The notes under the pieces: model-generated | Told to the model about the DNA's origin: nothing | What the model saw: only the letters and a program-made list of their open reading frames with translations | The model's database searches: none | Source: Styela clava | Taxonomy: Eukaryota; Chordata; Ascidiacea; Stolidobranchia; Styelidae | DNA: 64,000 bases | Reading direction: 5' to 3' | Assembly: GCF_964204865.1 (NCBI RefSeq) | Contig: NC_135252.1 | Span: forward strand, 13,475,383-13,539,382 | In this document: positions 47,063-60,300 of the stretch, in pieces | How the letters are laid out: every line of letters starts with the position of its first letter | Position numbering within the stretch: the stretch's first letter is position 1 | Translations under genes and position numbers: made by a program

Positions 47063-49135
47063 ATGAATAACATTGCAAATAATTTTCCAATGGAGAAGTC
47101 TGTACCGAATGTGATGCTGTCTGTGGAATCACTTCCCGAAAGTAAGGTGCAAGAAATATCACTAAATGGTACTGAAACTTACTTCAAAACATTAACAATG
47201 TCTGAGAATCTTTGTAAAATGGCAACCAAAATTGACTTTCTCAATACTGAAGAGGATAGTAAAGAAGAGGATGATAGTGAAGTTCATACATCGTCTTTTC
47301 AAACTCAACGATGGCCTTGGGAAAGTATTCGTAACCACCTTCAGCAAGCTCTTACAGAGATTAATGTCCTAACTGATGTGTTGACGATTACACAAAATAA
47401 GGGACCACCAAAAAACGAGGCAACCATGACTGAAGGCGGAAAATATATGATGTTCGATCATGCTCGAAAAGAAGGTACAACAGCAGTAAAATTGAGTCAA
47501 CAATTACCGACAAAGAAAAAGGGACTGAATGCAGCTGCTGATATACTCTTGAAAGGTGAGAAAAGTCTGAGGAACGCCGGAGAAGAAGTTGTGCCTGATC
47601 TTGGATACCATTTTCATCTTCTCAAACTTCGGAAGTATTGGAGAATTCGTAAAGTTGGATCTAAGGTACTTGGTGATTTTAGTTATCGGACAACTGGGTC
47701 TGATTACGGGCAGCCGGGCAACTTTGAAGTGATCAAAGCCACAACTGATGATGCTGATTCTGAAGAAACCAAAAGCTCCATGCCATATTCGTTCCCACAA
47801 AAGCCTTTAGATAGAGTTTCTCAACAACCAGGGCTTAAAGTGATCATTGGTGCTGATTTAAAATCCTCGACATGCATCCGTTTGTGCCTCAAAAACAGCG
47901 GAGAATCAGATATTTCCATTGACCTTCCAAATTTACCCCATTTTGACAGCCTTATAATTCCAAATGAACCAGAATGGCATAAGACATTGAGTAATGCCCA
48001 GAATACTCTTTTGTGCCGAGAATTGTTTAACAAGCTTGCGAAAGAAGCTGTACAGCTGAAGACTAGTGCAACGGTAATTCCCTTTTCTGTGGTGGGCAGT
48101 AAAATAAGCACAAAAATATTCCCTGAAATGGAATTTTCTATAGAGCTCATTAGGAAAAATTTGAATGAAACATCCCATCAAAATCTGCCCCGAAAAGCAA
48201 TCAGAACCGAAGGGCATGGTATATTTAGTCTAAAACTGGCATCTATTAAGCTTTTACTTGATCAACACAAAAAGATGTTCAAGGTACCAGCTCCCCATCC
48301 TGTGACGGCGACGTTTGGTCTCTCAAAAATTCAACGCAAAGCACCAACAACTCCATTTGTTCTCTCGCAAGTTCAAACTTTTACAGAAACTGAAGGAAAG
48401 TCCATGATAGAGCATTTAGTGGGAATGGCAAAGCATTGGGAACTAAAAAGAAGAGTTTGCAAAGTAATTGATATGCTGGGAAATTCTATAAGAGATCCAT
48501 ACATGCAAGCACATTGGTCAACTGTTGGCAGTCCTATGGAAACAAGTGTATGTATTGTTATTACAAGTGCAGGTTATGAAGCTTGCAATAGGACTTTAGT
48601 CAATATGACTGTTGGTACAGATAATGTGAAAGCAGTACAGAAAGATGGGCATGCAGTATATTTATCTTCAAATTTCCACCATATACATGATTATCTTCTT
48701 TCTCTGTTATGTTCGCATCAACTAAATACCATACAAGAATTATGTAATATTTTGGGTTGGACCATCCAACACTTCTCCCTACACTCGGGTATTGGACACA
48801 AAACTGCATTTGGAAGCGCTGGAACTCTAATGGCTGCTTCTCGTAGTGGTAATTCTGCAATATCCGTTCGTTGTTGGATCGAACGTAAGAATGGTCGTTC
48901 TGTACCGGATGATCAAATTTGTTATGTGGTACACGAGCAAACTATTCATCCAGACACTTTGGAAGGTGAATTCTTGAGTCAATCATCTTACCAATACTCT
49001 GAGCAAAGCTCGATTCAGAATCCAAAATGGTCGCTCGTCGGTGCTGAATGGCGACAGGTAGATTGGATAAAATTATATGGAAAGTTTTTCATTTCTAAAG
49101 TGGAGAGTTTGTTGACATTTTCAAATACTAATTAA
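47063..49135 (+). CDS. MED17: Mediator complex subunit 17, single exon
   Basis: 690 residues (human 651), complete. Family blocks appear in order: RWPWESIRNHLQQALTEINV near residue 75, KKKGLNAAADILLKGEKSLR near 150, HLLKLRKYWRIRKVGSKVLG, FSYRTTGSDYGQPGNFEVIK, SNAQNTLLCRELFNKLAKEA with VQLK, and a long C-terminal half ending in WTIQHFSLHSG and conserved-looking beta-rich segments. MED17 is the architectural core of the Mediator head and contacts RNA polymerase II and other head subunits in the nucleus. The start is the first Met of the frame; Met10 is the only near alternative. The first ~70 residues are less conserved. There are no introns or lesions, although vertebrate orthologues have about a dozen exons. 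A splice acceptor just upstream suggests a processed leader. Confidence 0.93.
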   Translation: MNNIANNFPMEKSVPNVMLSVESLPESKVQEISLNGTETYFKTLTMSENLCKMATKIDFLNTEEDSKEEDDSEVHTSSFQTQRWPWESIRNHLQQALTEINVLTDVLTITQNKGPPKNEATMTEGGKYMMFDHARKEGTTAVKLSQQLPTKKKGLNAAADILLKGEKSLRNAGEEVVPDLGYHFHLLKLRKYWRIRKVGSKVLGDFSYRTTGSDYGQPGNFEVIKATTDDADSEETKSSMPYSFPQKPLDRVSQQPGLKVIIGADLKSSTCIRLCLKNSGESDISIDLPNLPHFDSLIIPNEPEWHKTLSNAQNTLLCRELFNKLAKEAVQLKTSATVIPFSVVGSKISTKIFPEMEFSIELIRKNLNETSHQNLPRKAIRTEGHGIFSLKLASIKLLLDQHKKMFKVPAPHPVTATFGLSKIQRKAPTTPFVLSQVQTFTETEGKSMIEHLVGMAKHWELKRRVCKVIDMLGNSIRDPYMQAHWSTVGSPMETSVCIVITSAGYEACNRTLVNMTVGTDNVKAVQKDGHAVYLSSNFHHIHDYLLSLLCSHQLNTIQELCNILGWTIQHFSLHSGIGHKTAFGSAGTLMAASRSGNSAISVRCWIERKNGRSVPDDQICYVVHEQTIHPDTLEGEFLSQSSYQYSEQSSIQNPKWSLVGAEWRQVDWIKLYGKFFISKVESLLTFSNTN

Positions 49136-51312
49136 TGAAATGTGAAGCATGTGTTATCACTATATAGATTCTATGCACCAGTTTGTGCCATTTATGTGGG
49201 ATCGTTGCCAACTCCCCATGCAGTTTGGTTCATGTTGCCTACATATGAAAAACAAAAATATTTTGTGGAATATGTGGGGAGAATTAAAAATGGTTGGAAA
49301 ATTTTTGTGCATATATTTTCAACAAAAGTGTACTCGACCCTTTTTGCATCTTAAGTAGAAGCTATAATACGATGGTCATTTCATGTTCTGACAGTTTAAT
49401 ATATTTAGCTGTTTAATATAATTTTGTGATGCGGTAGATGTGTTATCTTCTGTTTTGTATTTTCTTATTTGCGGTTAGTAGACTTGCTGCTCAGAAATAG
49501 TTAGTCCTCACAATATTTAAAATCAGCACATTCCTATCACCGCAAATTCATTTTAGCAATACCTTTGGCATCTCATCTATGGTTGGATTCCATAATGAGT
49601 GGGGTCTTTAAGGTTCACAAAATATCATCCCTGAATGTCAAAACACTAAATAATCTGGACGCAAATTTGATGTCACTCATAACAAGGAGAATCAACAGGC
49701 ACCCATCAATTTTCAAACTAGGTCTGTAGAACCTCTTAGTGCGTCACTCGTCTAGCAGGAAGCGACCATATATGTAATGCAAGCAGGGAGGTTCATTTTT
49801 CTAAATATTTACTAGCGTTGCTTCATTTAAGGTTCGATTTCTGCACTGCTTGTGCGATCAGTCTGCAGCTTAGTGGGTGTTCCGCATTCATGCCTAAAGA
49901 GAGTGAACAGCTTTGGTGATTGTTGTGGTGGAACACTCTCGACCTTGGGGCGCAGAGGGCATGGCCCAGCCATGACTGGAGCTGGGTATTAGGAATTCAT
50001 GTTATTATTGCTGAATTATATAACTTCATCAGGATATCAAAGAACTGATTTAGGAGGTAATGATTTTAAGTGATTACAAAATTCAATATATGCTTTTTGA
50101 TGCTTGACATCAGAATATGACACAATGTAAACATTTTTTTCGTCCCATGGTATATATTTATCCTGTTATTTTTTTTTAATTCTAATAATGTTCGGGTCAC
50201 TTACTGCAGTTGGGGGGTTCGACATGCTTTTATTTATATATCTAGATTGACACCGCATTTTCTGACATCTCCCTGGAGTCAAAACTTCCACCTGGAATCT
50301 GATGCAAATCTCCGATCATCTATGCACACATATGTTCACTTTTTTCATGCCAATATCTGCATAAACTAGGTACATATGACATTTTATATATAGCCTATAG
50401 CGCTCAGGGTCGGAGAGTTTGTAAATTTTTTTAAATCCCAGAGCTACTTCATGGAAAAATATCTTTGCTGACAAATCATGTCAGTCACCAACACCACCTA
50501 GCATATTTGCATTGCAATTTTTTATAATAAATTTATGTAAGTTTTGCCTGCAAGGAACGTCAACCCTATGTCGCTTTCTATGCCAGCCAGATAATATAAT
50601 AGCAATTCTTAATATGTACCACGCAAAACAGGTGTAACTTAATAAGACATAATGTCAACAACTTATATTTTAAGGCATACAAAATCGCACGAATCCTGTG
50701 ACAGTGATGCAGCATCGAATGTTATTTCGAGAGCAGTAAAAATTGAACTTTCAACACCACATGACCCAGTCGGAAACTTGTTTTGTCCACCCTTAGTACA
50801 GCAAAGAGGACTTTCCTGAGAGAGGCAGGGTGCGAATCATGAAGGGAGAGTTATAAAAACCCTTCCTCAAAAGACCTTGTTACTCAATATTGTGCATTGC
50901 TGCAAGAATCATTCAAATCAAAATCTATTATTCATAATTTTTCAAAGGCACAGGGGCATTTAGGACACACAATCTTGTTATTCAAACAAGTCCATGCATC
51001 TGAAGCAACAGGATAACTGTTTCCATATCCAACATAAGACTGGCAATTGTACAATAAGTCACGGTTCGCCATAAAGAGTATGCAGTATTATTGGTTTTCT
51101 CTTTCTTGGGATATATATATATATTCAGATTTTATCCCACATGCTGACAAATGAAATTCGTCATGCAGCAATAAATTTCCACATCAAAGCTCACGTCAGA
51201 ACAGATTGCTATTCTTGAATCCATCTCAGTTTTTATTTAACCAGTATAAGATGATTATTGGATAATTGAATCGTGTGGTGTTGTTCTACTAATTTCCGAC
51301 TGGGCTGCAATT
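49136..51312. other. MED17 3' flank and CHD1 3' end; no further gene seen
   Basis: A reverse-strand AATAAA at 51232-51237 lies about 76 bases past the CHD1 stop and is a good poly(A) signal for it. The segment 49142-49358 is open in two frames but shows no conserved features. A TA run lies at about 51112-51124. Confidence 0.45.
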
Positions 51313-54300
51313 CTATGTAACATCATTTGTGGAATCAGTTTGTTTATTTGGGGAAATTGCATCTTGAACATGTCCAGGAGAATGCCTACTAGGTCCTGGT
51401 GCTCTGCCAACATTATAATATTGACGACTTTGATGCGGAGGACTTCTGCTTCTCTTGGGGTGATGGCGATAAGGAGAACCCACTCTATCAGAGTTAGGAT
51501 AGTACCGGTCATCCCATTCTCCATGCCTGGAGTCCGGCCACACACGTTCTCCATAAGAAGACCTGTGATATGCTCTATCATCTCTAGGCACTCGGGGTTG
51601 TTGTTCGTACATTGATCTATGTTCATATCCTTGTCGCCTAAATTCTTCTTCTCGATGGTATCGGTAAACTTCGCCTGGCCAACTGCGGTCCGGCCGTCGA
51701 GAATCACTGCTATGAGAAAATCTAAATGGATAATCAACGGAATGCCGTCAACAAAACAAAATTGCGACAAGAACAAAAATGAATGAAGAGAAAATCACCT
51801 AAAATCTTCGTCGCCGAAACGACGATCGTCGCGTGACAGATTTCTGGGATGACCCTGTCCATGGTATCTGCAATATGTACAATAGCTTAATATTTAACTA
51901 TTCACCAGTTTTCTTCAACGTATATTAGCACCAATGTAATTGTCACACAAAATCATCATATGGCATACCATAAATGAACACAAAATACAATGCGAATTGA
52001 ACACACAATCAAATTTACCGTGAATGACCTCCCGGTGATTCTCTCCCAACTCTATCATCGGGTCTAAATTAAAGTTGATACAAATTAAAGCTGAGTGTGT
52101 ACTTGTAACGAACTATTGTCTATTAAAATACATTTACAATATCCATATCATTTAAATGTCAGTTAAAGATTCAATTCATCACAAGCAGTTTAAACCATGC
52201 CATTTAGTTAACGACAATTAGTTATGTAAATTAGAATAGGCCTTCGGTTGTTAGTTAATATAACTACCGTGTTTCCCCCAAAATAAGACGGTGTCTTATT
52301 TCAATTTTCTTTTGAAAAATACCACTAGGGCTTATTTTCGGGGGATGTCTTATAATTTTATTTATCAAAAACAAAATTAGAAAGTACAGAATTAGGAGAT
52401 TTTCAAATATAAAAAATATTAAAACCGATATCCATTTACTTAAATGACACGTTTTCCTCTCTCACACGTTTTAGATTAATCATTTATACGTATGGGAGAG
52501 ATTTCTTGCTATCGACCAGGTAAAAAAATGTGCGTTATTGACTAGGTCTTATTTTAAGGGGGGGCTTATATTAAAATCATTCCTAAAATTCAGGCTAGGT
52601 CTTATTTTCAGGGTAGGTCTTATTTTCAGGGTAGGTCTTATTTTCAGGCTAGGTCTAATTTTCAGGGTAGGTCTTATTTTCAGGGTAGGTCTTATTTTCA
52701 GGGTAGGTCTTATTTTCAGGCTAGGTCTTATTTTCAGGCTAGGTCTTATTTTCAGGGTAGGTCTTATTGTCAGGGTAGGTCTTATTTTCAGGGTAGGTCT
52801 TATTTTCAGGGAAACACGGTATTGAGTGAAGTCAGCTGCTGTAATACCACCCATATCAAATAATCCTTAACTTTACCTTGAGAGAGTAATAATGCGTATT
52901 ATCATTGAGAATGTGGGTTTTTTGCCCACCAGATGCATTTTTCTCCAGGAAAGTTGGTACGTGTTGGAACCCCACAAATATTATTTTGTCTAAAACTTGC
53001 ACTGCTCTCATATTGCCAGCGAATGCCATGCTTATTGTAATTGTAATGACCAATATATGACTTGTCTATTCCACTGTTTGGTAAGCTATAATGACTCGGA
53101 CTGTATCTTTCCTTTATCCCGATATCTCCCGATGTTCCTCCGATTAAACTATATTGTGAGAGACAATTTTCTGTTGCACCACTCTGATATCGATCATTCT
53201 GAATTTGACTGCTACTTTGAAAATAATGTATGACTTGCTGGCTCTGTTGGTAAATTCCGCTAAACTGTGATGTAAGTACTTCACTGTTGCTTTTGCTCAA
53301 ACTCAATGTGCTGCTGTTGGTAAAGAATAAATATGAACCCGAGTCATGATGACCAATTGAAACTGAATCTCTAATATTTATCTGAAACGATTTAAAATTC
53401 ATTCACAGATAACTAGTGAATTGTATCTAATATGGATACTTATTGCATCGATAAATAAACTGTTTAACGTCTCACAGCCTTACATAGCGATTCAATCAAC
53501 CCTCTACGATTCATTCTCACTGATGTCTAGACAATTTTTATATATAATGAACAGATTTCTGCTAGAAACAAGTTTGGGACAATGATATTTCTCACCTTTC
53601 ATGAAAGTTTTCACCTTTTCTATTTGCTGGATGTGGAGGAACCCTGGAAAAATAAACACGGAAATATTATCATAGTATTTCATTTTATCCAGGTGAATAT
53701 ACAGTTTTAGTAAGTCTTGGATTTTTCAGTATTCCCCTACAACTTTGCTCAAAAGTGAGACATCTTTGTTTTTGGGTGAGTGCGCACAATCTTGCTTCAG
53801 GAAAGTTTCTTTAAAGAATTATATGGAAAGTTCAGAGTATATAATGGTAGCTACAGCTTAAAGCAGTGGTTCTCAAACGGTGGGGCGTGTCCAACAAGGG
53901 GGGTGGGGCGGGTCCAACAAGGGGGGGTGTAGACAATTTCCTGAGGGGGCGGGAAGCTAATTAAAAATAAATATTTGTTAGATTTGATCTTGCCCGCCAT
54001 ATTTTGGATATTTACGCACTATCCACGTATTCTCAACATGTTTTTAAATAAAAAATACTTTGTTATTTGTAGCTTATTGTTAGCTAGTTATTTTTGACAT
54101 GGGGCGCGAGACTTCACAAATTCTAAAAGCGAGGCGCGGGTTCAAAATGTTCAAGAACAACTGGCTTAAAGAATGGGTAGGTTTGGAAAAAACATGAAAT
54201 TTAGATATATTTCAATTCAACTAACTGTACAACTCTGCGCATTTTTTTCATTATTCACTTTATGCTCCTACAATGTCCAATTTATTTCTTCTGGCTACAG

Positions 54301-57300
54301 GCAAGAAGCAGGTTTCCTAATCCTACTGATGTTTGGAGACTTAGTGTTTAATAAATATATATTATGATATATTTTAATATTTTTTACTTTGGCCATCCCA
54401 GAAATGACACCAACAAAAAGAATTCGCTTCAACGCAAAATATAAATGACTGCCTTGTTTGGAAAACATCACTGAATACATTTTAATATCTTACAGATTAT
54501 CAAAAATTAATTTTATTTTTGTCAATTAAATTGTTATTTGTGTAACATGAAATCAAGTACCTTTCTCTATGCCTTGATTCAGAAGTATTAAAAGAACGTT
54601 TTGGAGCAGTCGTCGGTCCGTCACCTGCACCGCCTCTGTTTTTATTCGGTGAATGATTTCTTTTCTTCCCCGCAACATTCTAAATCAAAAGAAATATCTG
54701 TTAAATTGACTAAGGTCACTCAGTAAACCCAATTGTATCCGATACATTATCTTGTTCAACAACCATGCTGCAATCATCAGAAGCAGATATAAGAACAGTG
54801 AAGTGTGGAACTGTAATAAATTTAAGTGACCAAACGAGCAGCACACCAGAAATTAATAAAATATTACAAATCAAAAATACCGGGAGTATAGTTTCAACTA
54901 GATGCGAAATATTCCGTAAAATGCAGGCCCTGAGACCCAGTCTGATTCCCCATCTATCCGTTCTAATTTTGCTTGTCAACTTGATATATTTCATAAGTAC
55001 AACAATAGAGATAATAATAATAACAATATCCGTAGGATGAGGGAAGTCGGTAAGCGGCTAAATCATGTGGTGAACTACAATCTCTCTTCTAGTTTGCCAG
55101 TCCATTTAGAGCAGGGGTGGGCAACTTCTCTAGTCGGCGGGCTAGATGTGGGAAAATGAAGACCTCGGTGGGCCGGATTATTACAAAAAATACTTTGGTA
55201 TCCAATTTTTGTTAAATGCTCGACACTTTTTGTCAATTTTACATTTATTGGGATATTCCATGGTTAATAAAACTCAATATAAAATCTAATTTCTAAAATA
55301 TATTTATATTCAGAATCCAAATATAAATATAAATGTTAAAAGTAGTGGGGACTGTTTACAACGCTCTCTGCTTTGACCTTATATTGTTTGTTTAACAAGT
55401 GTGCTAACGCAATTGTTTTTTCACCAACACAATTGTTTGTTTCACCAGCTCGCACTGACAGTGCGGTGAGAGTAGAGCGATCGGCAACTTTCAGGAATGA
55501 TGCGTCAGACCACATTACAGAGTGTGGATGGGTACAGTCAGCGGGCCGGTCAAAATCTTGAAATCTAGGGCCGTATGTTGCCCACCCCTGCTTTAGAGTG
55601 TGTTAATATTCGTGTAACCAATTATTCGTTCCAGATGCATAGATCTGTGAACATTGATTCACGCAGGTGGTTGAAAAATTATTTCACTCGATAACAAAGA
55701 TTTGAGAAATATTTTTAAAATTATAAAATTAAGTTAACAAATTAAGTTAACAAAAATACAAACCTTACGGGGTGACGAATTTGAATTTTTCTCAAATTTT
55801 GAATCAGAAGTATTTCGATGAGTTGAGTGATCACCAGATCCAAGATGAGAATGCTTTACCTATAAAGTAGAGTTGAAATGATTAAAAAAAAAAATATTGA
55901 TTTGCCACCACGATAAAGATGTTAATCCTAATTATATACGTCATATTACCAAACGTAGCATAAAGATTTGCCTGTGAATAATTACCCAGCAAAATTTGAG
56001 CTCAGATTAAAATTAGCAACTTCTTCCATCTTTGAACTCTAATATTTGAATTATCAGTCAAAAATGCGATTTTTCACAACCCCAATAACAACAACAATCA
56101 ACCCCAACTAATAGCAAGCGATGATAATATTTAAGTCGGAGAAAGAAGAGGCATGAGGGTAAAACCTAGAACATGAAAGATTGAGATGCCTCAAAAAGGT
56201 ATTCAGTCCAAAAATTAAGCAGGCCAATCGAGACACACTATCACTATGATGCACAAGTTAACAAATAGCAACTGTTCTTTACCTTATTTTTGTCACGTTC
56301 CTGCTCTCTTTTCCGAGAAGCTCTTTTATAAACTTTATGTAATCGTTGTGCATTGAATTCAGTGAATTTTGAAACGAATATCCACAAATTTCTGAAATGT
56401 GTAAACCGAATTATTGATTAATAATACCTTGTCCTAACACTTTGTGGAATTGAATCTTGTTAGCAAACTGAAAGAAACACTGAATTTCATGAGTATTTTG
56501 GTGGTTAAAGTTTGCTTTTCTGACATGGTTTTCAATAACTTTCTACTAAATCTATAAAACTTACAAAGAGTCTTTCGGCTAGTTTTGTGATGTCAAAAAA
56601 GAAGTTTAATATTGATAGAGGTAAAAACTCCGCCCAATTTAACATAGTTTTCGTTAATTTGTATTAAATTCAAAATTATTTATAAAAATACCTACCAAAT
56701 TTTCGAAATCACAGCAACCTACTGAAATCATATTTAAAAAAATCAAAACCCACCGTCTCCACGTCTTAATTGCCACTAGATCACCATGACACTCCTTCAA
56801 ACATTCGAGAACTCGATCACCAATTTTCAAAATACAATTCTTCATATGTTCAGCCTGAGCTTTCTCATCATTGTTTGTACCAGATGGCCGCCTGACAAAA
56901 TTGAATGATTCCATGATTGAAGATAAAATACTACTTGAAATTGCTTTTTGATACCAGGTACTAACCATTATAGGTTGTGGTTACAGAAATTTACACTCAA
57001 CTCAAAAACCCCAAACTCGGGGCTGATAAAAATTTCAACTCCACCCCCATAAACAATTTTTATGGGGGTGTAAAACAAATTTCATCAACAAAAACTCTGG
57101 AATATGCTAATTGATTTTTGTGTTTGCTAAGAATGCTTTGTCATCTTCATGCTTTCAGAGCTTCACCCCTAAATTTTAAGTTCAATTACCACCACCAGTT
57201 GAATACAGATAAAAGCATTTCAGTCTCCCAATTTTTGAGAATACTTTACTACAGCTCTGATTCCGGGAGAGTTAAAAATATATGACCATTATATCAATTA

Positions 57301-60300
57301 AAACATGAAGAGTGAGAGATTTTATTATTGACCAATCAGAAAATATCTAATGATACGGTTGACACACAAAATAAAGAAAAACTCAATTTATATCTTACTT
57401 ATCTAATAGTTTTAAAGCCTTTTTAACAGGCCTCATTCGTTCCTTGCAATCTTTGAATGTATCGAGATCAAGTTCACCTGAAAACTCATCTTCAGCTGAA
57501 AATTGAAAATAAAAACAGTAACTCATTAGATTCGAATTTAGGTGTTAATGATAATTTATTACTAGAGATTTTTCTGTAAGCCTTCTTATAAAGTATTTCA
57601 ATTGAATACTCGGGAAAATAACGAAATAAAGCTGAAAGTTTATGTTCCAACTATATTGTCATTATAATGATAATTTAATTGAGACTTGTTGGGGATAGGA
57701 TTTTCATATTTATCCCAGGCAGAGAAGAGTTGATTAGATGAATTTTCGACTGCATACCAAATTCCTCGATTATGAGGATAGTTAACCAAGGGCCTAGATG
57801 CTGTAGGAAGTCATAAACGACATCAGTTATCCTGCGCAATATTGGAATCTCCATTGTGATAAAAATAATTACCTATTGGCACTGGATCTGCAGCAGCAGT
57901 GATATGTACTGGTCCATCAGATGCTTTTCGTTCCGTTTTATGTTTTTCCTACAAAAAATGAATGATATGAATTGAACACGCTGATCTTGAAGTTTTGATT
58001 TTGATCATAATCTCTGTGATATAGCATTAAATTTATCGCCTGTGAATCAGTGTTCACTAATCACTCGCACTTGGGTTCTGGAATGGCAGCCAATTTCCAA
58101 AAGTATGTAATCGAAGTACAAAGTAATCAGAGTAAAAAACAAACTCTGGGGAACAATATTCTAACAATATTTTGACAGCATCGTTTGATTTTCTATTTGC
58201 AATTATACTAGATTTGTATCATATCTATTCACTTATGGTTACATGATACAGTATATTCAGATTGATAAAATTGGTTGATTATTTGATTGCTTTCTGATAA
58301 GATTTAGAGTCCTTAAAACAGAGCTTATATCTGTTTCATAAGTCTGCTTGGAAGTACATAGTTGTTTTGGCTTGGTTCTGATATATACGGTATATTCATT
58401 ATTGTTAAGTTTGAGTCGGGCTGACTATCTGATTCAGGAGTGATTCATTGATTCGAAATAAATTCAAATTAGCGATATTACAGACACAGTACCATAGTAT
58501 GGTAGTTACTGAAGGATAAAATAAAAATGAGAAAGTACTGTCATTGCCCAATTTTCGAACATACAATTGCTGGCTTGCTTTAATTTTGTGAGTCTACAAA
58601 CCACTGTTTAGACCGTACCATTTAAAAACAATGTTATATATTACTTGAAAAATAAAAACTTACTGATTTTTTTTTATCGTTTGAATGAGTGTTTCCAATT
58701 TCTTCTTTCAATTTCTCGTTCTCTTTCGTTTTGTGTTTTCTCTTTATTTTACGATTTTTGGTCTAAGAATAAAGGAAGTTGTTCTAGAAGTTTGAAACTG
58801 ACAAATTTATCTCAGACCGACTTAATTTCTCATATAGCTTGCAAGTTCCCATTGCTATACAGTAGTTAGAGAAATTCGTGAATCATTGTAAAGTGATAGA
58901 AACTGAACATGGTAATGCAAAATAATTTAGGAAAACGTTGCTCTGATTTATCTGACATCAGGTAAATGTCAAATTTTTATAATGATAAATTTGAAACAAC
59001 AAAACTCTAAATTCTTACTTATATACAATATAAAATTTCACACAAATTCGAACGTATTCAATATTTTCATCACTTCCGCGGACTGTCCCGTCATTAACCC
59101 ATTGTAGAATTATTACAGCAAGATGACTAGAGACCAAGTTATGTTTTTGTCATAGCTTTGATCAATTACATTGATGGGACAAAACCTACCTCTGTACTAT
59201 TTTTATTATTCACTGTATTTTGATTTGAGTGATTTTCTTTAGTATTATCAGAATTCTTTGCATTTGATTTAGGTTTCTTTTGCATTTTTCGTGAACTTGA
59301 ATCTTTCTTTGTTGCCGAGGTTGTTGTATTCACCATTGGAGTTGATAAAGATCCAGGTTCCGCATCACTATCATCGTTTATTTCCACTCTGGCTTTTGAC
59401 TTTATTTTACGACTTCGTTTCTTCGACTAAAAACAAGGGGGATTTGTAGGTAAACATTGTTGTACTTCATACATCAATGTTAAGAAATCTGAAAGCCAAC
59501 TATAATTATACTCATTCTCCGTGTTGGGGAGGTAAGCCACCTATTTTGAAGACTCTGAGTGACTTGATCATTTTAATGAAAAGACTTGTCTAACCGCCAA
59601 GCCAAGAGAATTGACCTGAGACTCTTAAGTAAAAAAGTTTGGGGTGAATGAAGCAAAAAATTTCGATGAAACACGAGTTACCACGTAAATTAATGCTGTA
59701 CTGAGAAAAATCTAAAACCTATGAGATTGTTAGAGCAATAAGTCAAAATAGGCAGTGTCGATGGTAAATGTTATCAGTAAATGATTAAATCCTAGTTCGA
59801 CTTTCAGAATAACACTAGCTTAGCCATATCGCTCAATATTCACCCATTTTACAGTTGTTTATGAAATTTACTACAATTCTGTTTCAACCAGACTTGGGAA
59901 CTAGGAGTGCAGGGACATACCTCGACTTGGGAATCAGATCCTGAGGGGTATAGGGTTCACTGTCGAAATTTTCTATTGGAACGAACAAATGTTTGCACGC
60001 GCCATAAAGCGCAGTGACAAGACCAGATTAAAACTCGATGGTACTCACGACTCGGGGTTTAGAGAACTGTACCCAACGCCGACCATATTACAATATGAAT
60101 CTTTTCGCCAAAATGCACAAAACCACAAATACTTACTGATGCCATATCATCATTTTTTGAATTCACATCAGCCTTCTTTCCTTGTCTTACTTTTCTGGCA
60201 ACCCTGGATGCTGCTGCGGATAGAGCTGAGTTTGATACTGATGTAATTCCTGTAGGAGCTCTACCAAGTTCTTTAGTTTTCCTCAATAATTTCATCAAAT

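Noticed and set aside
47504-48860. Minus-strand open frames opposite MED17
   Set aside because: Antisense shadows of the MED17 coding sequence.
51255-51776. 173-codon minus-strand frame overlapping the last CHD1 exon
   Set aside because: The exon continues in another frame after a proper acceptor at 51710-51711, which joins upstream exons and gives the expected Arg/His/Ser-rich tail.
52538-52854. Open frames on both strands (95 and 101 codons) with a six-residue repeat
   Set aside because: They are produced by an 18-bp minisatellite lacking stop codons inside a MITE-like element.
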